Part shown: piece by piece, positions 52,079-61,458 of the stretch
Layout of the letters: every line of letters starts with the position of its first letter
How positions within the stretch are numbered: position 1 is the first letter of the stretch
Translations under genes and position numbers: made by a program
Notes under the pieces: model-generated
What the model was told of the DNA's origin: nothing
The model's input: only the letters and a program-made list of their open reading frames with translations
Databases searched by the model: none
Source of the DNA: Flavisolibacter longurius
Lineage (GTDB): Bacteria > Bacteroidota > Bacteroidia > Chitinophagales > Chitinophagaceae
Assembly (NCBI GenBank): GCA_013327885.1
Contig: JABUMY010000002.1
Location: 248,001 to 312,000 of the forward strand
Reading direction: 5' to 3'
Length of the DNA: 64,000 nt

Positions 52079-55000
52079 CTACTGCTGTCTTGTTAATTTA
52101 TAGATAGAAGAATTGTTTTTTCCTGCCACTTGCAGATAGTAGACGCCTGATGCAATCAATGTAGATGAGAAATCAAAATGCAGGATTGTCTCCGGCCGAA
52201 GTAAAGTAAGTTTTCCACTTGTTACCTGATTTCCATTTTGGGAAAAAAGCTTGTAAACAACCTCACCCTGCATCTGTTTTGAAAGCTGTATGGTAAACCT
52301 GCCCGTGGTACTTGGGTTTGGAAAAACCTTTTGTTGCGCTTCAACCTGGCCCATAACAGTTGCTTCACTTAAATCTCCCCGCTGAGTAGTGTTTACCGGT
52401 GCTTGGTTGGTCACGGTAAAGTTGATGGTCAGTGGCGCACCGGCTGTACCCTTGCCCCCTGTCGCCGAGTAAGGCGTGGCCGTCAGCGTGTAGCTGCCCA
52501 CCACAGGTGTCCAGGCATTGTAATTCCCGTTGGCATCACCATACAAAGCAAACGGAACAACGTTTTCAATAATGGTTTTGCTCTGCGCTCCGCTCAGTAC
52601 CAGTTTCACACTGACTGCATTGCTGGCATTGGCCCGCACATTCAAGGCGGTACTGGACAAGGTGCCGAGGTTGAGCACAGCGTTGTTGGTCAGCGTCATC
52701 AGATCCTGTTCATTGCTGGCGTTTACCAACGTAAAGCTGTTGACTAACGGTGCCGTGGCACTGCTTACACTCACCGTGATTTGTTCTTCATCCCACATGG
52801 CCGGGTTGCCGTTGTCCGTTACCCTGACGGTGAAGCTAACGTTGCCGGCTGCTGCCGGTGTCCAGCTAAACACTCCCGAAGAAGCCCCGATCGATGCGCC
52901 GCCGGGTGCATTCACCAGCGAGTAGGTCAGGGTCTGTGCCGGATCATCAGTGGCCGTAACCGTAAAGCTCAGCGTCTGTCCCACCACCACCGACTTGCTG
53001 CCAATGGCTCCCAATACCGGCGCCGTGTTTACCGGTGCTTGGTTGGTCACGGTAAAGTTGATGGTCAGTGGCGCACCGGCTGTACCCTTGCCCCCTGTCG
53101 CCGAGTAAGGCGTGGCCGTCAGCGTGTAGCTGCCCACCACAGGTGTCCAGGCATTGTAATTCCCGTTGGCATCACCATACAAAGCAAACGGAACAACGTT
53201 TTCAATAATGGTTTTGCTCTGCGCTCCGCTCAGTACCAGTTTCACACTGACTGCATTGCTGGCATTGGCCCGCACATTCAAGGCGGTACTGGGCAGTGTG
53301 CCGAGGTTGAGCACAGCGTTGTTGGTCAGCGTCATCAGATCCTGTTCATTGCTGGCGTTTACCAACGTAAAGCTGTTGACTAACGGTGCCGTGGCACTGC
53401 TTACACTCACCGTGATTTGTTCTTCATCCCACATGGCCGGGTTGCCGTTGTCCGTTACCCTGACGGTGAAGCTAACGTTGCCGGCTGCTGCCGGTGTCCA
53501 GCTAAACACTCCCGAAGAAGCCCCGATCGATGCGCCGCCGGGTGCATTCACCAGCGAGTAGGTCAGGGTCTGTGCCGGATCATCAGTGGCCGTAACCGTA
53601 AAGCTCAGCGTCTGTCCCACCACCACCGACTTGCTGCCAATGGCTCCCAATACCGGCGCCGCATTAGCGGAAACCGTGTATGACTCCTCATGCAAAGCAC
53701 TCCAGGAGTTGCCATTCCGCACCCTTGCTTTTACAACCAGGTTACTACCGATAGTGATTGAACCTGCGTATACGATTGCGGAAGGAGACAAATTTCCACC
53801 AGGCAGCCGGGGATCAATCCCGTTTGTTGTATAATAGATCGTTCCGGCGCCGTTCGGGTTTGAAAGCGTAAGCTGCGTACCTGCGGAAACGGCACCTCCT
53901 TCACGACTGAAATCCGGTGGGTTAATGGAGGGATAATATCCTTGGGATCGTAGTGCGGTGATAAATCGTTGAACATTTCCATTCATAAGATTATCGATGC
54001 GGGTAATCTCCGGTTGCCAGTGGTCATTCTTTGTTCGGGTAACACCATCACCAAGCGCATCTCCCCACCGGGCCGATTCGGCTACAATTGCTTTGCTAAT
54101 GAAATTGTTGAGTGTTTGCCAACGTGCCCTTGACGCAACATCCGTTAGCTTTCCTTTATTAAAGCAATGCTTATACACCCGGTCGGCGAACAGCATCATA
54201 AAATCACTGTTTCGGCGGGCTGAATGCCACAGATTTGTAACGATCCCAGAACCGGTCTCCATGTTCCTGAATGCAGGGTGAACCCAAGCCCCGTTGTTAC
54301 TTCCGTTGGAAATATCCCACGACCATTCGCAATCCCATCCGTAAAACTTGACAGGTCCCGCCGGATTATTACGGTTTCCTCCCGAGTAATTGTTATTGGG
54401 CCAGTCCGTCATGCCTGTCATCCATGTTCCAATGATATAATCTGAATAATTGGTAACATCAAGGTATTGTTTCAGCTCTTCATAGTTTGCCATGTCTGTC
54501 ATATCCTTTGCAACCACGGTGCTGTTGAGGTAATTGAACCGGGTTGCATCTCCACTCCGCACACCATCTTCCGAAAAGGCCATCCAGTCTGCATAGCTGC
54601 CCCCCATGTTCTGTGATTCAAAGCCAGCATCTAACCGTTCCGCCGGGTTATACAATCCCCAGTAGATGCCGTTTATATACAGGTGCATGAATGTGCCATG
54701 CGAGCCTACACCCGAAATATCAATGAGTGCGTCCCGGTACCACTGATCGCGGGTATAACAGGTGCGGTCGGGATTCCAGTTTCGTGCCCACGACCTGTTA
54801 TTGCCGGCACGCAATACAATTTTTGCCCGTGTAAAAACCTCTGGCGCATTACTGCCATTCAACGGAGCGTTCCTGAATATTTTTGATTGAAGTGAATTGG
54901 GAAAATAAGCCGCTTTAATTACCAACCGCATTGACCTTTTTAAGCGCAGGTGGCTATGCGATTCAATGCCGCAATTAAACTGTTCATTTTGAGAGGGATC

Positions 55001-55552
55001 TTTTGGATAGATAATTTCAGCAGAGGTTGGAAACTCCGAATCACCATCATACATCGTCCAAAAGTCATCTTTGTTCATGACAATGGAAAGCGTTGGAATT
55101 TCTTTGAGTCCTTCTTTCAGTTGTGCATTGTAGGCAGTATTGTTCACTATATCCGGATCCATTTCATAGTCATGCACGGCTGTGGCTGTACCTGAACCCA
55201 ACGCGTAGGTTGGATTCGGCCAGCCTGCAATGGTTGCCGGTTGCTTTACAATATCGTCTACAAACAAATAGGTATGCGTCATGACAGGCGTTGTGGTTGT
55301 GCCGTTATACTCAATTGCCCTGATGACAGAAGTTGTTGCAATGTTGATAGGGCCCGTGTAGACTGTACCCGTAGAGGCGGTAGGTGCCGTGCCGTCTGTA
55401 GTATAGCGTATCGTACCACCAATACTTGTAGAAAGTGAAAGCTGAAAAGGGGTTGAAAAAAATCCCCTTTGTGGTGAAAACAGGACGTTCTGACTAAATA
55501 AAAAAAGCGGTAAAAACAAGATTGACACAACGACGAAGAATACTTTTTTCAT
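52079..55552 (-). CDS. CotH-kinase T9SS exoprotein with duplicated Ig-like modules (1157 aa)
   Basis: Signal peptide (1-20); chitobiase/FN3-like domain (about 22-98, RYTTDGTAPTAS); CotH protein-kinase-like domain (about 150-545, with HLRLKRSMRLVIK, HLYINGIYWGLYNPAERLD and GWDCEWSWD); a second chitobiase-like domain (IYYTTNGIDPRLPGG); two 212-residue modules (about 631-842 and 843-1054), each a putative Ig domain (VSFTVRVTDNGNPAM) plus a second beta domain; and a type A T9SS sorting domain (VFPNPSTTGRFTIQL). The two modules are nearly identical. CotH kinases phosphorylate surface proteins in spore formers; here the target is unknown. Single gene with its own terminator. Confidence 0.9.
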   Translation of the reverse strand: MKKVFFVVVSILFLPLFLFSQNVLFSPQRGFFSTPFQLSLSTSIGGTIRYTTDGTAPTASTGTVYTGPINIATTSVIRAIEYNGTTTTPVMTHTYLFVDDIVKQPATIAGWPNPTYALGSGTATAVHDYEMDPDIVNNTAYNAQLKEGLKEIPTLSIVMNKDDFWTMYDGDSEFPTSAEIIYPKDPSQNEQFNCGIESHSHLRLKRSMRLVIKAAYFPNSLQSKIFRNAPLNGSNAPEVFTRAKIVLRAGNNRSWARNWNPDRTCYTRDQWYRDALIDISGVGSHGTFMHLYINGIYWGLYNPAERLDAGFESQNMGGSYADWMAFSEDGVRSGDATRFNYLNSTVVAKDMTDMANYEELKQYLDVTNYSDYIIGTWMTGMTDWPNNNYSGGNRNNPAGPVKFYGWDCEWSWDISNGSNNGAWVHPAFRNMETGSGIVTNLWHSARRNSDFMMLFADRVYKHCFNKGKLTDVASRARWQTLNNFISKAIVAESARWGDALGDGVTRTKNDHWQPEITRIDNLMNGNVQRFITALRSQGYYPSINPPDFSREGGAVSAGTQLTLSNPNGAGTIYYTTNGIDPRLPGGNLSPSAIVYAGSITIGSNLVVKARVRNGNSWSALHEESYTVSANAAPVLGAIGSKSVVVGQTLSFTVTATDDPAQTLTYSLVNAPGGASIGASSGVFSWTPAAAGNVSFTVRVTDNGNPAMWDEEQITVSVSSATAPLVNSFTLVNASNEQDLMTLTNNAVLNLGTLPSTALNVRANASNAVSVKLVLSGAQSKTIIENVVPFALYGDANGNYNAWTPVVGSYTLTATPYSATGGKGTAGAPLTINFTVTNQAPVNTAPVLGAIGSKSVVVGQTLSFTVTATDDPAQTLTYSLVNAPGGASIGASSGVFSWTPAAAGNVSFTVRVTDNGNPAMWDEEQITVSVSSATAPLVNSFTLVNASNEQDLMTLTNNAVLNLGTLSSTALNVRANASNAVSVKLVLSGAQSKTIIENVVPFALYGDANGNYNAWTPVVGSYTLTATPYSATGGKGTAGAPLTINFTVTNQAPVNTTQRGDLSEATVMGQVEAQQKVFPNPSTTGRFTIQLSKQMQGEVVYKLFSQNGNQVTSGKLTLLRPETILHFDFSSTLIASGVYYLQVAGKNNSSIYKLTRQQ
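52389..53660. repeat. Tandem duplication, 2 x 636 bp, inside the CotH-kinase gene
   Basis: Units 52389-53024 and 53025-53660 are almost identical. The visible differences are a few bases near 52655-52665 and the matching 53291-53301, giving one Pro/Ser change. The length is an exact multiple of three, so the frame is kept. Near identity at silent positions points to a recent duplication or continuing gene conversion. Confidence 0.92.
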
Positions 55553-56121
55553 GACAGTTTATTTAGACAACAGGATCGAAAATGCAGGTTGTGAAGCGGT
55601 GTTTGTTTCAACAACAGGATGGATTTTACCTTCTGCTTTGAAAGACTAAACTTGTATGTCCTGCAAAGCAGAAATGAGAAAATTTCATTAGCGGAAAACG
55701 GAAACGAGCACTTACATGAGGGAAACGGTTAGACAAACCAATAGCGACTCACACTGGTTTAAGAAAAAGACGTAAAAATTAGGAGAGACTCATTGGTAAG
55801 TAATTCAATAAACGCATTATGAAAATATTGCTTTTTTAAATAAACTGCAAGCTTTTACAGAATTCATTGCGACCGCAATTGAAGTTTAATCTGCAAGCCT
55901 GGAATTGAAAAGATTATTGAAACATCTGCAGGGGAGTTTTCAACTGCATTGGGTACAGCGAAAGAGGTTTACACGAGACACTTTCTGAGATCAAGCTGGC
56001 AAGCTCAGCAGGAGCAGCTTTTCGAAAAAGAGTGATAAACGAATTGTTCGTGGGTGTGCCTGCCAAAAAGACTGCTGGGCTATAAAAGTGCTCAGCAAAT
56101 AATGGTGTTTGGGACAAAAAA
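55553..56121. other. Long intergenic region without a recognised gene
   Basis: About 570 nt upstream of the CotH gene. It must hold that gene's promoter, but I cannot pick a convincing -33/-7 pair. A minus-strand frame of 80 codons (55914-56156) overlaps the uvrD terminator and has no coding character. No repeat or RNA gene is recognised. Confidence 0.5.
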
Positions 56122-56154
56122 GTACGCAGAAACCAAGAGATGGTCTCTGCGTAC
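56122..56154 (-). terminator. Terminator of uvrD
   Basis: GTACGCAGA-A-ACCA pairs with TGGT-C-TCTGCGTAC (one mismatch) around a 5-nt loop, then TTTTTTG on the minus strand, 60 nt past the stop at 56214. Confidence 0.85.
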
Positions 56155-56213
56155 AAAGCATTGCCAATAAAAAGCGGTAATTGATCAGTTAAAGAATGAC
56201 ACGAAACCGTTGC

Positions 56214-58532
56214 CTAACCCGGCACGATCATCAGCTTCGCATAATTCAGCATGATCTTCTTCTCCCCGTTCTGGTCAAACTTGATGGTGGCAACCGGGTT
56301 ATGGGCCGAGCCTTCGAGCTTCAGCACATTGCCAAAGCCAAATTTCTGATGCTCTACCCGCATGCCTTCGGCCAGTTGGGCAACATCGCTGGGAACAAAA
56401 TTGGGTGACGGTGTATGCGTTACTTCCTTGCTTTTACCGGCACCACTTACCAGTGTGGAAACAAAACTTTTCTCCGGTTTTTGATCACCGCCAAAACCAC
56501 GCTGCATGCGTTCAAAGGCACTGCCCATCAAACCCGATGAACCCTGGTTCTTTACGCCGCCGCCAGCAAAGGTTTTATCGATATACTCCTGTGGAATCTC
56601 GTCCAGGAAACGGCTTTGATCGGCCTGTATCAACTGCCCGAATTTATAACGTGTGTTCGAGTACGTTAGGTAAAGCCGCCCCTTGGCTCTTGTGACGGCC
56701 ACATAGAACAAACGGCGCTCTTCTTCCAGCTCTTCCCTTGTGTTAATGCTCATGGCATTGGGAAAAAGACCTTCTTCCAATCCGCCTACAAACACCACGG
56801 GAAACTCCAGTCCTTTGGCCGCGTGAATGGTCATCAGCTTTACTGTGTCGGCATCGGGATCTTTCTGATCCGAATCGGTGAGCAGGGTAATTTGCTGCAG
56901 GTAGGTACCCAGGCCTTTGTCGCCCACTTCGCCGCTTTCTTCATTGGTTGGCGTTTCGGTAAATTCTTTAATGGAGTTGAGCAATTCCTGCACGTTCTCG
57001 TAACGCTGTACGCCTTCGGTGCTTTTGTCGTTGAACAGCTCTTTTACAAAACCGGTTTGCTTGCCCACATGAAACGCAATGTCGTAAGCATTCTTGTTTT
57101 GCAGCATGCTGTGAAAGCTCCGGATCATCAGCACAAATTCCTCAATGGCCTGCAGGGTACCGGCACGATAGCCTGAAGCTGCGGCATCTTCCAACACTTC
57201 CCACATCGAAATATTGCGTTCGTTGGCGGCAAGAATGGCCCTGTCAACCGACGTCTTTCCAATACCACGAATGGGATAATTGATGATACGCTTCAGTGCT
57301 TCTTCATCTTTCGGGTTAACGATAATGCGCAGGTAAGCAATGTAGTCTTTTACCTCTTTGCGCTGGTAAAAGGAAATGCCCCCATAGATAGTGTACGGAA
57401 TGTTGGCGCGGCGAAGGCTTTCTTCGTACGAGCGGCTTTGCGCATTGGTACGGTAAAGAATAGAAAATTCCTTGTTCTTAAAATGATTGCGCAGGCGCAA
57501 CTCCTGTATCTGGTCGGCCACAAATTTTCCTTCGTCGTTGTCGGTCATCGTCCGCACCAGCTTTATCTTTTCTCCCGGCGGATGCTCGGTGAACAACGTT
57601 TTAGGAATTTGTCCTTTGTTGTTCTTGATGATTTCGTTGGCAATGTTGATGATGTTTGACGAACTGCGGTAGTTCTGTTCCAGCTTGATCACTTTTACGT
57701 CGTCGTAATCTTTCTGGAACTGCAGGATGTTTTGAATCGTTGCGCCGCGGAACGAATAAATGCTCTGTGCATCGTCACCTACCACGCAAACATTTTCGTG
57801 CACGGCACCCAGTAGCTTGATGATCTCGTACTGCGCCGGGTTTGTATCCTGGTACTCGTCAATCAAAATATACTTGAACTTATGCTGGTATTTGTGCAGC
57901 ACTTCCGGGAAGTGCTTCAGCAACTCGTACATTTTGAACAGCAGGTCATCAAAATCCATGGCGCCGTTCTTAAAGCAACGCTTGGCGTAGGCTTCATAAA
58001 TATGCCCGATCATGGGACGGTTGGCCCGCATGTCTTCCTGCTGCAGGTAATAGTCCGTCTTGTATTCTTTGGGACCAACCAGTGCATTCTTGGCCGCAGA
58101 AATACGGTTGTAAACCGCATTGGGTTTGTAGTGCTGCACATCCAGGTTCAGCTCATTGGTTACTGCTTTTACCACGCTTTTGGCATCATCGGTATCGTAG
58201 ATGGTAAATGCGTTGGGATAACCAATGCGATGCGCTTCGGCACGCATAATGCGGGCAAACACCGAGTGAAAGGTTCCGATATATAGATTGCGGGCCTCGC
58301 GGTTTTGCAGAATGTGCTCTACCCGCTCTTTCATTTCGGCGGCCGCCTTGTTGGTAAAAGTGAGGGCCAGTATATTAAAGGCATCCACACCCCTGTTCAT
58401 CAGGTGGGCAATGCGGGTGGTCAGTACTTTGGTTTTTCCACTGCCGGCACCGGCCACAATCATCAGCGGACCTTCGGTGGTTTCAACAGCATCTCGCTGC
58501 CGGTCGTTCAATCCCTTCAGGTAATCTTGCAT
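56214..58532 (-). CDS. UvrD/PcrA-type 3'-5' DNA helicase (772 aa)
   Basis: A superfamily 1A helicase with all motifs: I AGAGSGKTKVL, II DEYQDTNPAQYE, III VGDDAQSIYSFRGA, IV QNYRSSSNI, V TIHAAKGLEFPVVFVGG, VI FYVAVTRAKGRLYLTY. The C-terminal PcrA-type tail (EGMRVEHQKFGFGNVLKLEG) binds RNA polymerase in relatives. It works in nucleotide excision repair and removal of stalled polymerase or replication blocks. I start at ATG 58532 (MQDYLKGLNDRQRDAV); a GTG 24 nt upstream is less likely. Monocistronic, with terminator. Confidence 0.94.
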   Translation of the reverse strand: MQDYLKGLNDRQRDAVETTEGPLMIVAGAGSGKTKVLTTRIAHLMNRGVDAFNILALTFTNKAAAEMKERVEHILQNREARNLYIGTFHSVFARIMRAEAHRIGYPNAFTIYDTDDAKSVVKAVTNELNLDVQHYKPNAVYNRISAAKNALVGPKEYKTDYYLQQEDMRANRPMIGHIYEAYAKRCFKNGAMDFDDLLFKMYELLKHFPEVLHKYQHKFKYILIDEYQDTNPAQYEIIKLLGAVHENVCVVGDDAQSIYSFRGATIQNILQFQKDYDDVKVIKLEQNYRSSSNIINIANEIIKNNKGQIPKTLFTEHPPGEKIKLVRTMTDNDEGKFVADQIQELRLRNHFKNKEFSILYRTNAQSRSYEESLRRANIPYTIYGGISFYQRKEVKDYIAYLRIIVNPKDEEALKRIINYPIRGIGKTSVDRAILAANERNISMWEVLEDAAASGYRAGTLQAIEEFVLMIRSFHSMLQNKNAYDIAFHVGKQTGFVKELFNDKSTEGVQRYENVQELLNSIKEFTETPTNEESGEVGDKGLGTYLQQITLLTDSDQKDPDADTVKLMTIHAAKGLEFPVVFVGGLEEGLFPNAMSINTREELEEERRLFYVAVTRAKGRLYLTYSNTRYKFGQLIQADQSRFLDEIPQEYIDKTFAGGGVKNQGSSGLMGSAFERMQRGFGGDQKPEKSFVSTLVSGAGKSKEVTHTPSPNFVPSDVAQLAEGMRVEHQKFGFGNVLKLEGSAHNPVATIKFDQNGEKKIMLNYAKLMIVPG

Positions 58533-58582
58533 AATAAAACTTCGGTTTTTGCTCACAGCTTTTCTGCGCCTGTCGAAGAGTG

Positions 58583-58590
58583 CGAAGGTA
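58583..58590 (-). promoter_or_regulatory. -7 promoter box TACCTTCG of uvrD
   Basis: TACCTTCG on the minus strand, about 50 nt before ATG 58532; the same octamer precedes the aminotransferase gene. Confidence 0.4.
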
Positions 58591-58786
58591 CGTTTCGCAC
58601 CCGGTGATTTGGCGAGAAGGAGGTCTTAAATTTTGAAGTACTAAAGGCCTTTACAATGTTGCAAATGCGTTATCGTTTTCTCTATTTTCCAGGATAAAAA
58701 GTAATCGTTTTGCAAACAAGTTTTTTGCGAACGACGGTTTCCTCAGAAAACTTTTTCGCCGCTGTTACTTTCCGTCTTTCACAAAA

Positions 58787-58812
58787 AAATACCGCCTCAA
58801 TGGGCGGTATTT
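58787..58812 (-). terminator. Terminator of the DUF4878-like lipoprotein gene
   Basis: A perfect 10-bp stem AAATACCGCC / GGCGGTATTT with a 6-nt loop, followed by TTTTTG on the minus strand. Confidence 0.85.
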
Positions 58813-58850
58813 CTGGTTTCTTTTTTTGGCAGAAAGCACTCACTAATCTC

Positions 58851-59630
58851 TTAGTCCGCTTTTACCTGCATGCTGTTGGCCGCTTTACCCGGCAACGGCA
58901 CATAAAGCGGCGAATGTGCTTTTTCCGCCGTGGCCTGGTAGGCTGCTTCAGCCGCTTTGATACGGTCGCCGGCGTTGCTGAACTGTACAAAATAATTCAT
59001 GGTAAGATCCGTGTTGGCCGTTTGGGAGGGCTCCAGTGCACCATCGATGGCAGCGCTTAGCTTTTCCTGATTTTGTACATAAGCGAGCAAGGAAGCTTTG
59101 TTCCAGTCTTTGGGTGAGGCGCTGCTGTCGAGAAGCGAACTAAGCGTAGCGGCCTTTGGCGACAAGGTCCCGAGACTTTTGCGGTATTTGATATAATCCC
59201 TGGCTACACCCGCTCTTGCTTCGTATTCCGTCAGCAGGTTATTCCAGCTTTTTTGAACAGAAGAAAGCGCTTCTTCCCTTGTCCTGATCTCGGTTAACAG
59301 GTCTTCCGTCAGCACAACTTTCCAACCATCATTTTCTTTTACAAGCGGAATGGTGATCGCTTCGTTTTTTACGGTTGCCGTTTCTCCCGAAACCGTTTCG
59401 CTCAACGTGGCAAACTGAAAGCTTTCTTCTGGCGAAACGGTTTGCTGGTCCAGGGTTTCAGCCTTGTCCAAAACGGCTTTGCTATCGCTGCTCAGGTAGC
59501 CCGATGCTGTTGTTCTGTCGCCACTGTAAAGCGCCTTGATAAAGGCCTGCGCGGTTTCTTTTGGCGACGTTGTTTCTTTACAGGCAAAGAAGGTGGAAGC
59601 TATAACAAAGAGGAGTAAAATTTTTTTCAT
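58851..59630 (-). CDS. Lipoprotein with DUF4878-like domain (259 aa)
   Basis: ATG 59630 gives a lipoprotein signal (MKKILLLFVIASTFFAC); the frame continues upstream but lacks coding character there. Residues about 25-115 have the DUF4878 look (ETAQAFIKALYSGDRTTASGY ending in NDGWKVVLTED), an NTF2-like fold of unknown role. The remaining 140 residues are mostly helical, possibly coiled-coil (VQKSWNNLLTEYEAR). It is likely anchored in the periplasm. Own terminator. Confidence 0.78.
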   Translation of the reverse strand: MKKILLLFVIASTFFACKETTSPKETAQAFIKALYSGDRTTASGYLSSDSKAVLDKAETLDQQTVSPEESFQFATLSETVSGETATVKNEAITIPLVKENDGWKVVLTEDLLTEIRTREEALSSVQKSWNNLLTEYEARAGVARDYIKYRKSLGTLSPKAATLSSLLDSSASPKDWNKASLLAYVQNQEKLSAAIDGALEPSQTANTDLTMNYFVQFSNAGDRIKAAEAAYQATAEKAHSPLYVPLPGKAANSMQVKAD

Positions 59631-59743
59631 AACGCTAGCTTTTGTTCTTTCCAAGATAGCCACAGATAAGGACAAATACAAACCAGCGGAGAGGCATAAA
59701 CGCCTGGAAACTGCATCGGAAATTTCGGGTGGTGAAGTCGAAC

Positions 59744-60388
59744 TTAGAGCAGCACCGGAACCATCTTTTTGTCTAGCACAACCTGCAGCTTTTCTATTTT
59801 CCGGTATTCCCGCAGGCTGATCTCCGTATTGAACTTGCTGCTTACACCATTGGTCTTTCCTTCCGGGGTGGTGATATAAATAAAGTCGTCGGGAACAAAA
59901 ATGATTTCCTTTACCAGGAAGCCTTCCTTGTCGAGAAGGTGGTAACGACAGTCGGTAAACCGCCACACCGAGTCGCTTTGGAAAGAAATGTTGTTGTTGC
60001 CATAAAGCTTTCCGTCTTCCCATTTGGTTTGCAGGCGAAAATGGACCTGCCGGCCCGCGTAGGATGCCGTCAGCACTTTTGCATGCAAAACCGGTTCTTC
60101 TGACGTGTTGGATGCTGCCTGGTTTTTTGCCACCGTTTCCCCGGGCTCCAGCAGGCGGGTGCCCACAAGGTACACGGCCATACTCAATCCAATAAGAGCT
60201 ACCAGTATCAGTAAAAATATTCTTACGGGACTGCGTCGCCCTCTCCCGTTCAGGGGCTCATCGCCAAAGGCCGCTTCCCGGCCCGCCTGCTTCCATACCG
60301 GGTAGGTGGTTGCCACCTCTGTTATCAGTAAGATGATGACAAAAAGAAGAAGAACGCCCAATAAGATACCGATGATGAGTTGAAACAC
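59744..60388 (-). CDS. Membrane protein of unknown function (214 aa, GTG start)
   Basis: Two membrane helices: MFQLIIGILLGVLLLFVII at the start and IFLLILVALIGLSMAVYLVG around residue 70. They are separated by a short charged loop with RGRRSP and followed by an extracytoplasmic beta-rich domain of about 120 residues. No family recognised. The start is GTG 60388; the next Met would remove the first helix. It lies between the lipoprotein gene and the zinc-finger gene (20 nt gap), probably in one operon with the latter. Confidence 0.65.
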   Translation of the reverse strand: MFQLIIGILLGVLLLFVIILLITEVATTYPVWKQAGREAAFGDEPLNGRGRRSPVRIFLLILVALIGLSMAVYLVGTRLLEPGETVAKNQAASNTSEEPVLHAKVLTASYAGRQVHFRLQTKWEDGKLYGNNNISFQSDSVWRFTDCRYHLLDKEGFLVKEIIFVPDDFIYITTPEGKTNGVSSKFNTEISLREYRKIEKLQVVLDKKMVPVLL

Positions 60389-60408
60389 AGGGTTGTATTG
60401 TCGCTAAA

Positions 60409-60783
60409 TTAAACTTCTTTTCGTTTTACCACTAAATACCAGTCATTCTCCAACGGAAGGTAGCCATACTCGTAACAAAAAAAATAGGTATTGCCTTTTT
60501 TGTTGGTATACGTATGCGTCAAAAAGCGAAACTGGAAACCTTGCTGCAGCAGTTTTTCTTTGGGCGCCTTTTGCATTTCTTCGGCACCCAACACAGCTTC
60601 TAAAATGCGACGGTTCTTGAGCAGGGCATTGTTGATGTTTCGCACAACAGGAGTGGTAGCCGCTTTCTGGCTGTTGTTGTAGGCATTGCGGCAATAATCA
60701 TTACAGAATTTTTTATCGGCCCTGCCATGAAGGATTTTGCCGCAGGCAAGACATTCGCGTTTGGGATCTGCCGTTTCGAGCAT
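60409..60783 (-). CDS. Small zinc-finger-like protein (124 aa)
   Basis: Four cysteines in ECLACGKILHGRADKKFCND and the following YCRNAYNN form a probable zinc site (CxxC, CxxxC). The remaining 90 residues are a mixed domain ending in YEYGYLPLENDWYLVVKRK. It is cytoplasmic and probably binds nucleic acid or protein; I know such proteins from Bacteroidota but no function. It is divergent from ssb, across a region with an 18-bp palindrome. Confidence 0.75.
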   Translation of the reverse strand: MLETADPKRECLACGKILHGRADKKFCNDYCRNAYNNSQKAATTPVVRNINNALLKNRRILEAVLGAEEMQKAPKEKLLQQGFQFRFLTHTYTNKKGNTYFFCYEYGYLPLENDWYLVVKRKEV

Positions 60784-60816
60784 GATGGTAAGATAATCAA
60801 TCTTATAGCCGTGTAC

Positions 60817-60834
60817 AAACGTTTATAAACGTTT
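60817..60834. promoter_or_regulatory. Perfect 18-bp palindrome, candidate operator
   Basis: AAACGTTTATAAACGTTT lies 33 nt upstream of the zinc-finger gene and 123 nt upstream of ssb. It has no GC-rich stem or T run, so a protein-binding site is more likely than a terminator. Confidence 0.45.
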
Positions 60835-60957
60835 CTTTCCGTAAGCAAACGGGTAAAAACCGGCTACCGCCTTTTTACCACCCCACCTTTGTTCTGTTGC
60901 TGCAAGGCGCCGCCAGCAACTGGAATAACAAATTCATCAACTACAAAAACAAACGTT

Positions 60958-61311
60958 ATGTACGCACTTAGAAACAAGGTTCAATTGATTGGACACGTAG
61001 GCCAAAAACCCCAAACCCGCAACCTCGAAGGCGATAAAAAACTGGTTCGCTTTTCGGTGGCCACCAACGAAACCTACCGCAATGCACAAGGCGTAAAAGT
61101 TACCGAAACCCAGTGGCACAACCTGGTAGCCTTTGGCAAGGTGGCAGAAATTGCAGAAAAATACCTCGACAAAGGCACGGAAGTAGCCCTGGAAGGAAAA
61201 CTCGTCAACCGGAATTATACCGATAAAGAAGGTGTAAAAAAATATGTCACCGAGATCCAGGTGTCTGAACTCCTCCTGCTTGGAAGCGCAACCAAAACAG
61301 TGGAAGCTTAA
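60958..61311 (+). CDS. ssb: Single-stranded DNA-binding protein, short form (117 aa)
   Basis: One OB-fold with the family signature: KVQLIGHVGQKPQTRNLEGD, FSVATNETYRN, TQWHNLVAFGKVAEIAEKYL, and VTEIQVSELLLLGS. The disordered linker and acidic tail (DDDIPF-like) that recruit partner proteins are absent, so it may be an accessory paralogue. ATG 60958 is chosen because it begins the OB-fold; an upstream in-frame extension is unlikely. Strong terminator follows. Confidence 0.92.
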   Translation: MYALRNKVQLIGHVGQKPQTRNLEGDKKLVRFSVATNETYRNAQGVKVTETQWHNLVAFGKVAEIAEKYLDKGTEVALEGKLVNRNYTDKEGVKKYVTEIQVSELLLLGSATKTVEA

Positions 61312-61322
61312 GGACTATCGCT

Positions 61323-61355
61323 AACAGGGACAAACAGTTGTCCCTGTTGTTTTTT
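61323..61355 (+). terminator. Terminator of ssb
   Basis: A perfect 11-bp stem AACAGGGACAA / TTGTCCCTGTT with a 4-nt loop, followed by GTTTTTT. Confidence 0.92.
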
Positions 61356-61458
61356 AACCAAAGCCAAGGCCTTTTCCTCCTTATTTTGGTCTACCTTACA
61401 GCATCGGTCCAGCCGATGTTATTGCATTTATTTATTATATTTCAGGAGCCCCTTTTTG

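Noticed and set aside
55914-56156. Minus-strand frame of 80 codons in the long gap before the CotH gene
   Set aside because: Its start lies in the uvrD terminator hairpin and the translation shows no domain or signal.
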